A DNA stretch of 64,000 bases. Source: Lethocerus indicus. Its lineage: Eukaryota > Arthropoda > Insecta > Hemiptera > Belostomatidae. The notes beneath the pieces were generated by a model. The model was not told where the DNA came from, made no database searches, and saw only the letters and a list, made by a program, of their open reading frames with translations. Where the stretch lies: assembly GCA_019843655.1 (NCBI GenBank), contig JACDQD010000002.1, forward strand, positions 3,110,585-3,174,584, in the 5' to 3' direction. Positions 55,723-64,000 of the stretch are shown piece by piece; the first letter of the stretch is position 1, and each line of letters begins with the position of its first letter. The position numbers were made by a program, and so were the translations under genes.

Positions 55723-56525
55723 AAGGGTGGAAAAAAGAGGAGGGAAGAAGACAAAGGGAGAGGAAAGCGAGTCATAAGGTCCCTCGGCCCTTTATCGACA
55801 AAAGTGGTGGTAGCGGTGGTGGACCGGAGTGGATACGTCCCAAGAAGAACCGGGCAAAGGAGAATCCACTTTTTGAACTTCAAAGAGGCGCAGAAGACTG
55901 AGGGGTGAAAATAATTTAATCTCGGCCAACCACCCCCTCCACATCCCCCACCGCTCACCGACAACTCACTCATCACTTAGAAGTTCTGCCCCAAGACGAA
56001 GACCGACAACCTGAAACCCGACATTAGGTTTCATTTTAAAATAACATTACAAAGTAGGTTTTTGATGATTCCGACATCAGAAACGGAGGGGCGGACACGT
56101 ACGCAATGATGACACACTGTAATTTCGTATTTCAACAGTTTTAAACGGACGATCAATTACCGCGACTATTATGATTTGTTAAAATTTTAAACATTATACA
56201 AATTTAATTTTATGTACATTCAACGATCCACGATGCAAAAAACATCGCGTATTAGAATTTCCATTATAATATAAATTAATATAACTCAATAGTGGTGGTC
56301 TCTCATCAGGCGGTGGCCCGAAGAAATTCCGAGATCTCTCGGAGAATTCTTTTAATAAAACTTTTTCCGCCATCATTCGGCCGGGAAGATATGGGGGAGG
56401 GGGATGAGAGAGGAAAAAGTGGGGAAAATGGACTCGCTGCAACTGGGAAAAACTGTGCGGGCGAAACGGAAAGACTGTTACCGGCCCAGAGGGAGAGAGC
56501 GGAAAGTGAAATTTCTTTTCTTACA

Positions 56526-56528
<3 letters not shown>

Positions 56529-56573
<45 letters not shown>
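56529..56573. repeat. (TA)n microsatellite
   Basis: About 22 uninterrupted TA units in intron 2. Confidence 0.95.
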
Positions 56574-56575
<2 letters not shown>

Positions 56576-58739
56576 GCAACGATGTATTGGCCAATCCGAA
56601 TGACCTAAATACAGATCTTCTAAATCACCTCTTGTGACCGGAGCGGGCCGCTGGGCCCTCTGATTTACCGCTCTAGCAGAAACCTTTGAACACGTCACAA
56701 GCCTCTTAAATCTCTTCTAGTACCGCGTGAATCTTTCCATTTCGGCTTCCTTTTTCTCTGTTTTCCCGTTAGAGCCCTTGGAAGAAAAAGTGGGCACACA
56801 ACTTGGGCTCAACGTGGATACCTTTCCACCCATCGAATTTTCAGCTTAATTATACGGTATGAGTATCAAAATATTTCCTTTACGGCGATTTATGGAATAA
56901 TACACTTGCAAAACATTTGCGTTCAGTTCGTTTACTATTCAACGACTGGTTTCAGATAAAGTTTATAAAAATGGGATAGACCTTGTCGTCAATACCACAG
57001 AAGAGATTTGCCTAGGGTTTGGAATAAGTGAATTATTTATTGAGAAGAACACCGTCCATTATTGGAACGGGTGTAGTTTTTGGGGGGAGGGGGCGGCAGA
57101 ATGGAATTAGTTGTCCAAACAGTTAAGCCTATTCCTGAAGGATTATCTAATCCTTTTAAACTCTCGGAGAATTTTCAGGGAAAAGTTTTTGCCGCAAGGT
57201 TTAGTACTACCACTGGACAGATGGAAGAATTACATCGGTTTTATCCTCCGAATTTTTCCTGTCGCAAAAAAAAAACGGATAGTACGTGGTACAGTTGGGC
57301 GGGGGATGCTTCTATTCAGGAACGAGGAAAAAAGCGGGGCACTAAGGAATAGTTCTCCTAATGAGAAATCCCAGGAACGAGGAAATTCCCAGTTTGGAAT
57401 AAGGAAATATATATAGTCACCGGGCAGTTTTGAGTAATTAATTCATTTTTAACATTTTTATTTGAGCGATATTTTGCTGCTGGAAAGTACGATGTGAAGA
57501 AAGATAAAAAAAAAAAAACTTTTTCTCTGAGTCATTTTAAGGGCGCGTTCGAGGATCCGTATTAATGGAGATTTTGTGTTTGTGAAATATTTCGAGACGA
57601 CTCGGGATAAAAAAACTTTCTTTTTTGGGATAGGCAATACCATTAAGTCGTCTGGTAGGAAAAATCTTAATTAGGAAAAAAGTAAATACAAAATAAGGTT
57701 ACATACACAATATATATAATAATCGTAATTTTTCTTGTGTTATAATAGATATATTTCAACCAACCAATCAAGCATTATTACTATTCAGGAATGATTAATC
57801 TAATAAAACCTTGAAATACAATGATTCAATGAAATCTAGGATAACATGGAATGCGGTAATGAATTAGAAACGGGTTATTTGATGTTAAATTCCAACAATT
57901 TTGAAACTAGTAATTCGTAAAATTTAATGAAATTAATCTTCACTCAAATTACCAATAACCTGAATATACGAATCATGTTTTACTTAATTCATTTAAATAT
58001 TGAAAATCAACTTCAAATTCAATTAGTTTACATTACTATATACATAGTGAGGTTGGTTCAAGGGGGCTGGAGCTCGTAATTTAAGTCGGGCTAAATTCGC
58101 AGTTTATCTGCAGTAATAAATAACTTGGTCCGACAACAGCCGTGTAAAGTTCTCTTTCCTCCCGTGGAGCTTTTTAACTTTTTTTTTTCTATACTTTCCA
58201 GTGGCCCCTTTTAATCGTCCGGTTTTGAATAATCATGGCAACGCGAAATCGCCAGTGAATTCAGATTGGATTTACGTACCCTTCTCTAGTAAATAGGGTC
58301 CGAAATTTTATAATCGATTCGTGCAAAACTAAGTAGACCTTACCACTATAGCGATCCGTTTGAATTGAAATCGAATACGGCAGCGTTAGCGAAATTGCTG
58401 GAGATTTAAAATGCGGTGCGAAAATGATCAGGAAAGTGGTCCGGGGAAACCTGTTTTGGGATAACAGACAATATAGGTGATAATTGACCAGAGCGGCGGG
58501 TATTTGGTGTTTACCCACCAGGGTTATTCCCTTTAATGAGGAATTAATAGCCTGATTTACACCCCTCGCTCATTCCGCATTAAGGCCCGCTTTTCCAGTC
58601 CCAAAGGGCAGACGATTTATTTCAATCAAAACCTGATTGTAATTTATGGACCGTGCCTTGTTTCTAACAAGTATAACATATATTTTAATACAGGCTGATA
58701 ATCTTTAACAATTAGTAATAAAAAGTAAAGGAATGAATC

Positions 58740-59359
58740 GAAGTTGCAGTAGTTTCTTTGGCGACTATGAGAAGCACAACTGAGGTATTTATTTGAAAAT
58801 TATTATTCAATATTATGTCTGTATTAAATACATAATATGCACAATTCAGGTTTCTGTATACACAAAGTTATATGAAAATATGAATTGAAACATATTACCC
58901 AGGCATTATATGGAATAAAGTATTCCAGAACGAGGTTTACGGAATTATAATACAGTTTGAGATTTTAAATACATGTATCGGTGTATACCACCTATATCCC
59001 ATAAGAAATAAATAACGGTCAATAAATATTGAAATAGTAAGAGGAACAGAAGAGTTGTATTATTGTTGTTCAAATCAGATTACATAATTACTGGGTTAAA
59101 TGAAGCGATTATATCTTATATTCAAACGAGAACATGCGGATAATTATCAATGCTAAGATATTGATTATGCCAGTATGAAATATGAGACCTATTTTAGCAT
59201 TTCTAAAGAAACAATATAAAGTATCTTGATAAGCTAACAACCAAATAGATATCGGAAACAACGTGTCGTCCTTATAAACATACGAAACTTACATTAGAGC
59301 TAGTTTTACCTTCTTGCGTGCCTTCTCTGGATAAAGTTAAAGCTCTATCCGGGAAAACA
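58740..59359 (+). repeat. long inverted repeat, left arm (about 620 bp)
   Basis: This arm is the reverse complement of 59728-60346 along its whole length. By eye it is roughly 94% alike, apart from four or five small insertions or deletions of up to about 12 bases. Examples of long exact matches are GAAGTTGCAGTAGTTTCTTT at its outer end and AAAGTTAAAGCTCTATCCGG at its inner end. It contains no recognisable transposase. It may be a foldback or non-autonomous DNA element, or an inverted duplication. Because it lies inside intron 2, the primary transcript would fold it onto the other arm. Confidence 0.93.
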
Positions 59360-59727
59360 TCGATGTCACAAACTTCTGCATCATCATCAGGACCCACTTC
59401 CATTACCGTTTTGTATTATCTTTTAATGACGCGGTACTCTTCTCCAGCCAATGCGGAGTTAATTCGGGCGAAAGCTTGCGCCTGCACGTTGCATAACGTT
59501 TATTACAGTGTTTATTTTACGGCAGTGTCGGGAACTTTTGCCTCCAGAAATTAGGAGCCTCCTCCTCGAAAGTTAGTTAACTTGTGTACAGAATCTACGT
59601 ATTATAATACGACGGCTATGGTCGAATATTTGTAATTATATTTCCGACATTCGCGGCCCCACAATAGATAAAATGAATGACATACACAGTGGATGGCTTA
59701 CATTTTTGCCCATCCTGTAAATTGGGA
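59360..59727. other. unique loop of the long inverted repeat
   Basis: 368 bases with no copy elsewhere in the window. An open frame running from the left arm (59318) through most of the loop to 59554 shows no recognisable domain, and its first ATG-like start is not ATG. The loop is slightly richer in G and C than the arms, which suggests a different origin from them. Confidence 0.7.
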
Positions 59728-60346
59728 CGTTGTCCCGGATAGAGCTTTAACTTTATCCAGAGAAGGCACACAAAAAGGTAAAACTAGCTCTAATGTAAGT
59801 TTCGTATGTTTATAAGGACGACACGTTATTTCCGATATCTATTCGGTTGTTAGCTTATCACGATACTTTATATTGTTTCTTTAGAAATGTTAAAATAGGT
59901 CTCATATTTCATACTGGCAAAATCAATATCCTAGAATTGATAATTAACCGCATGTCCTCGTTTAAATATACGTTATAATCGTTTCATTCAACCCAGTAAT
60001 TATGTAATCTGATTTGATCAATTTTTTTTCAACAATAATACAGCTCTTCTATTCCTCTTACTATTTCAATATTTATTGACCGTTATTTATTTCGTATGGG
60101 ATATAGGTGGTATACACCGGTACATTTATTTAAAATTTCAAACTGTATTATAATTCCGTAAACCTCGTTATTATTGGAATATTTTATTCCATATAATGCC
60201 TGGAATTCAATTCATATTTTCATATAACTTTGTGTATACAGAAACCTGAATTGTACACATTCTGTATTTAATACAGACATAATATTGAATAATAATTTTC
60301 AAATAAATATCTCAGTTGTGCCTCTCAAAGAAACTACTGCAACTTC
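59728..60346 (-). repeat. long inverted repeat, right arm (about 620 bp)
   Basis: Reverse complement of 58740-59359. It keeps a 12-base segment (an A-run plus TTGAT on the - strand) that the left arm lacks, and it lacks about 10 bases that the left arm has near its outer end. Confidence 0.93.
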
Positions 60347-60400
60347 ATTCAACCCAGTAATTATGTAATCTGATTCGGTCAATTTTTTTCAACAATAATA
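60344..60400 (-). repeat. extra terminal copy of an internal arm segment
   Basis: These 57 bases repeat 59983-60040 in the same orientation, with only a few differences. The related segment of the left arm is at 59059-59104, inverted. The copy sits at the outer edge of the right arm and has no partner outside the left arm, so the element is asymmetric. Confidence 0.85.
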
Positions 60401-61169
60401 CGCATCAAAAATTCATTTTATATCGTTCGTTCACGAGGGGTCGTCTGGACTCGTAAAATGAACACTCAGTCCATTCAGTCTCTATTAGGGGTTGGGCGGT
60501 TGGGGTGTGTAGAACCGGCCCCGAAGCGTAGCCACCGCGTTTTATTCCGGCGCTTACATCCGCCCCCCCCCCCATCGGCGCCCCTCCTTTAAATTTCCAG
60601 AAGGGCCAAGATACACTGGCCCCGGCTGCATTGTTCAACGGCGACTCATCCGAGTGGCGCTTTATGGACACGGGGGTAAATATTTTATACGTGACGGACA
60701 GCCGAGTCGAGGGTTAAAAAATGCAGCGGGTAATAAACGAGAAGGGAACAAATATAAACGGAACGATCGTGTTTTACGCCAAGAAACGGCTTCGCTGGAA
60801 ACCGCACAATTTAAATTTCAATTAATTTTTTATTGGCGCGTTGAAAAGATGCGGGCATTAAATTTCGGTTAAAATTAGGTCAGGTAAGGAAATGTCAGGT
60901 AATGGAAATTATATTTTTCAACCTTCGAATTATTCGAAAATTTCAATTGTGTCGATAATTATTTACTAGCGTTTTAGTCCCTTGAAACTTATTCGAACTT
61001 TTCTCCATTCTAATTATAACGAACCAGTCAATTTTATTTACCCGCTTTTGATTACTTTCCGACGTTTCAATTTAATTCTCCGGTAAAAATTTCTCGTTTA
61101 TTTGGCACCCAACCGGGCCGACAAATGTTCACGTCTAAAACTGAACCGTACCCCCGGTTTGTGTTTCAG

Positions 61170-61295
61170 TTCACTTCTGGGTTCTGGCGCTGGACCACGA
61201 CCTCCACATCGCCAACGACGTCACCGGCAGTGTCTACGTGAGGGAGCCCTCGGGCACTAAGGTCGCCATCTGGGAGGAAGTGCCCCTCGACGAGG
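61170..61295 (+). CDS. alpha-2-macroglobulin/CD109/TEP-like protein, MG2 exon
   Basis: Internal exon between TTTGTGTTTCAG and GTAAGT, residues 124-165 of the joined product. It completes a Val codon, then reads HFWVLALDHDLHI, followed by TGSVYVREPSGTKVAIWEEV. This is the core of MG2: the YKPG-x-TV-x-F-x-V-x-x-L-D start is split between this exon and the previous one, and a V-x-V-x-x-P-x-G-x-x-V-x-x-W segment follows. The exon is 126 bases with phase-1 edges on both sides. No stop or frameshift is present, and its GC content is clearly higher than that of the introns. Confidence that it is a real exon of this superfamily is very high. Confidence 0.93.
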
Positions 61296-63054
61296 GTAAG
61301 TCACAGCCCTTATACTTACACCCCCCTCCCCCCGAGCCGCCTAACAACTAACAATCGTAAATATTTCCTCCACGCCTGCCGGCAACCGCTGTAAATTTCA
61401 AACATCAAAAACCGAACGCGGTTGGCTAAAATTGCCCAAGTAATTAAAATAGAATCAACATATCAACAATACTAAAAATAATAAATTATATTATTGTTAT
61501 TTGATATGACGGAAATTTCAATTTTAAACTAACTTTATCACGGTGATGATAAATGTACTGATCTATTTATATGTTTAAAGGAAATTGCTAAATTATTTAA
61601 ATTATAATTCTTATAAGACCAATCTGAAATTAATTTCTTTGATCGAATGATAGCAATACGCCCACTTTATTCTCCAAGTATGAATAATGTTAGACTAGTT
61701 AAAAGGCCGTGTGTGATTACAGGGTTATTTAATGGTGACTCTAATTAAGAAGTTCCCATTTACACTGTTGATAAATATCGCGTTGAGTTTTATTGGAGTA
61801 CTAATGCTGTTTCCCCTTATACTCGGGGAGTAATGGCTATTCCTGGAGGGGCCTCTCTACAACCGGTTAGTTCTTGATTAAAACTAGTATTTAACCGGGG
61901 AGGGAAACCCATTTCGTACAATAAACCCTACTAACCTCTCAGTTTCATTATAAATAATGACAGAGCCTTTTCCAGTAAGAAATATAAATGGAGATGTCCG
62001 CAAAGATCCATATACCCGATTCTCCAGACGAAGGATTAAGTCGACGCGAAAATTATTAAACCGTGTCTTATCTATATAGAAAATAAATTAAACGAAAAGA
62101 ACATTTTACAATTTACTTCTGCTCAATTTCAAACTCGTTACAAATGTAAACGGAGCCACTCTTTAAGTCGGGCAATTTAATTCTATCATAGTTTCTAAAC
62201 ACTTACATTCTCAACTTTTGTTGGCCAAAGTGAAATAAATGCATCTAAACAGAAGTTTCAGAATAGACCTTAAATTTAATTGTTTAGATACGAATAATTT
62301 TTCCATTTACCAATTGATTATATTTGTTGTGTCGGTTAGTCCTCGCTCGATAATAATTGTATTATGTAGCGATTGCAGATTTTAAACCACTGTGCAATAT
62401 TAGATTAGTAACGTTCTCTTTTATAATTTAAATACAAATAAGTTAAAATAAGAAAAAAGTACTGTTAAAGAGTTTCTGCATCAAGATATCCAACAGCTTT
62501 TATTCAGTGAAACTCGATACGTATTTGAAACAGCCGTAAAGGTAATGAGGAACACTCGACGGCTCATTAGTGGGGGGAAAAAAGTAGTCTGAAAGTAAGT
62601 TACCAAACTTCAACTCGGCGGCGATTAGATTTTACGACGCACAATTGAACTCCGAGTTAACTCAACTACACAGCCCTTCCGAGTTCCCGCCTTTGTTCCT
62701 TACAAGGTCTAATTTTCAACTTGTCGCACATATCAAGAGGAAACTTTCGGCTCGTGTGAGAAATTCTGTTCATCGTACGGAAGAATGAGCTAATTACATA
62801 AAGGAGGAGCGCAAACAAAATTAGTCCCGAATTCTTAATAATGCCTCGGATATTCGTCAAGGGAGGTATTCATCGAAACAAAGTGGCTTAAAAATTACTC
62901 CCTTTTTTTTTAAAAAAAAGGTTTGTGATGAGCTTGATTGCTCATTCAATACTAAATTTAACAGTTATAAAAAAGCTAAACAATCTTTTTGCCCTCTTTC
63001 CAGACCCAACCAATAGATGTCTTATAAATGTACAGCTATCGGTTTTCTTCTTAG
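61296..63054 (+). other. intron 3, about 1.8 kb
   Basis: It runs from GTAAGT to CGGTTTTCTTCTTAG. It is AT-rich and carries no recognised exon. I looked here in particular for an MG3-coding exon and saw none. Confidence 0.8.
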
Positions 63055-63287
63055 GGGTGAAGAGTTTCGAGGTGGCACTGTCCGAAGCGACGGGTCTAGG
63101 TCTGTGGAAGCTGGAGGTGGAAGTGGAAGGCGCCCTTTTCTCGACCGAAGTGAACGTCTCCCTGGTGAGGGGTTGCCAGGACCCTGGCGACCCGGAGATG
63201 ACTATAGCCGAGGAACACTACGTCGAGCTCAGGTTCGCCAGGGAAACGCGCCGCAGGTACAAGCCCGGCCTACCATTCGTCGGCAAG
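63055..63287 (+). CDS. alpha-2-macroglobulin/CD109/TEP-like protein, exon with end of MG2 and start of an MG4-like domain
   Basis: Internal exon after TTCTTCTTAG; it ends at AAG|GTCAGT in phase 0 (the earlier junctions are phase 1). It gives residues 166-243. VKSFEVALSEATGLGLWKLE closes MG2 (family pattern: G-V-x-S-x-x-F-x-L-S, then G-x-W-x-I). EVEGALFSTEVNVSLV follows, with an N-glycosylation site N-V-S. Only about 20 residues later comes HYVELRFARETRRRYKPGLP, which ends in FVGK; this is the usual start of MG4. Most family members have an MG3 domain of about 100 residues, opened by a YVLPKFEV-type motif, between these two parts. It is not here. The next in-frame codons beyond the donor reach a stop (TAA at 63324), which supports the donor position. 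The gene continues past the end of the window. Confidence 0.9.
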
Positions 63288-63912
63288 GTCAGTCAATATA
63301 AAATAATATTAGCGACATGGACGTAACATGAATTGTCGCTAACTTCAGGCGGGCAGGAATTGATCCGCTGCAATTCAGGGATTTTTTCCGCGTTTCGAAA
63401 CTCTTACAGGTTCCGTCGTCATTATAACAGTATAACGAGATCCCCCCTGAAGTTAGTGATAATTAAGATCAGTTCTGCCTCGTTCATAAACGGAACAATT
63501 TAATGAATGTTCCCAGTTACATCAGTTACATGACAGTAAACTGACTAAAGTTTTGCATATATTCGCATCTTCTAAAATGAATTATATATATTTATTTTTA
63601 AATGGTTCTGGCTCTTTTGTATTATAGGAAAGGAGTCTGGTCTCGAACTGATTCTCCATAATGAAATTACCCCAATGCCCGTTCCAGTAGAAAAAATTAT
63701 GAAAGTCGTAATTGATTTTCGTCCGCAACACGGACGGCCGTATGCATTTTCCTTAGAATTTGAAACTGATTAGACGAGAGGAGTTCATAAACTCAAGTAC
63801 ACTCGCTGGAATTCGGTTCTTTGTGCCTCCACAAAAGCAAGGGGTCGCTTCACATCTAAAAGTGTTGCCCCTCGAAAATGCTGAGAAGCCCATGTAACTG
63901 ACTACAGTTATA

Positions 63913-63970
<58 letters not shown>

Positions 63971-64000
63971 ATAGGTTCCCGGAAATTTAGTAACTGAAGG
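63288..64000 (+). other. intron 4, 5' part
   Basis: It starts with GTCAGT. The rest of the window is AT-rich and has no recognised exon. Confidence 0.75.
63916..63966. repeat. (TA)n microsatellite
   Basis: About 25 uninterrupted TA units, the longest of the four in the window. Confidence 0.95.

Larger units (their letters stand above)
54230..61169 (+). other. intron 2, about 6.9 kb
   Basis: It runs from GTTAGT to GGTTTGTGTTTCAG. It holds GC-rich low-complexity sequence near 55.7 kb, a TA microsatellite at 56.5 kb, and the long inverted repeat at 58.7-60.4 kb. No extra exon was recognised. 54240-55400, 56600-58700 and 60410-61160 contain nothing identifiable. Confidence 0.8.

Noticed and set aside
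55428..55976. Longest open frame in the window (182 codons, - strand) and its 131-codon + strand partner
   Set aside because: Both are open because the region is low-complexity and GC-rich (poly-Pro / poly-Gly). No domain, no splice logic, and both strands are open at once.
57080..57352. 90-codon + frame in intron 2, considered as a retroelement fragment
   Set aside because: No diagnostic motif, the frame starts in a G-rich run, and a second + frame overlaps it.
63017..63301. 94-codon + frame overlapping the last exon
   Set aside because: Shadow frame over the GC-rich exon. The correct frame gives the MG2 end and YKPGLPF.

Overview
This is eukaryotic DNA, most likely from an arthropod and probably an insect. 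Three things point that way: short coding exons bounded by GT-AG introns, very long AT-rich introns, and decayed Jockey-type LINE retrotransposon fragments. CpG is not obviously depleted. There is no bacterial-style gene packing. Nearly all open frames in the window are chance frames in non-coding DNA, and many of them do not start with ATG. The species cannot be named from the sequence.

One gene is supported. It lies on the + strand and is incomplete at both ends. Four exons (16976-17157, 54041-54229, 61170-61295, 63055-63287) join in frame into 243 residues. The product is the N-terminal part of an alpha-2-macroglobulin / CD109 / thioester-containing protein (TEP) superfamily member: macroglobulin domain MG1, then MG2, then what looks like the start of MG4. 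The first three introns measure about 36.9, 6.9 and 1.8 kb. The signal-peptide exon, the bait region, the thioester domain and the receptor-binding domain are not in view, so the subfamily cannot be fixed. The domain I expected between MG2 and MG4 (MG3, about 100 residues) seems to be missing from exon 4.

Layout: 1-16975 is non-coding upstream sequence, probably an earlier intron or the 5' flank. 17158-54040 is intron 1; it holds two 3' fragments of one Jockey-like LINE family (27322-27874 on the - strand with 12-bp target-site duplications, and an older one near 49484-49885 on the + strand), an imperfect inverted repeat near 33.4 kb, a 20-G tract at 45852, and TA and CA microsatellites. 54230-61169 is intron 2; its main feature is a long inverted repeat with about 620-bp arms, roughly 94% alike, around a 368-bp unique loop. 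61296-63054 is intron 3. 63288-64000 is the start of intron 4.

The most unusual items are the long inverted repeat inside a transcribed intron, which would fold into a long double-stranded RNA, and the apparent loss of MG3 in the coding exons. I found no tRNA, rRNA, CRISPR array or viral gene.
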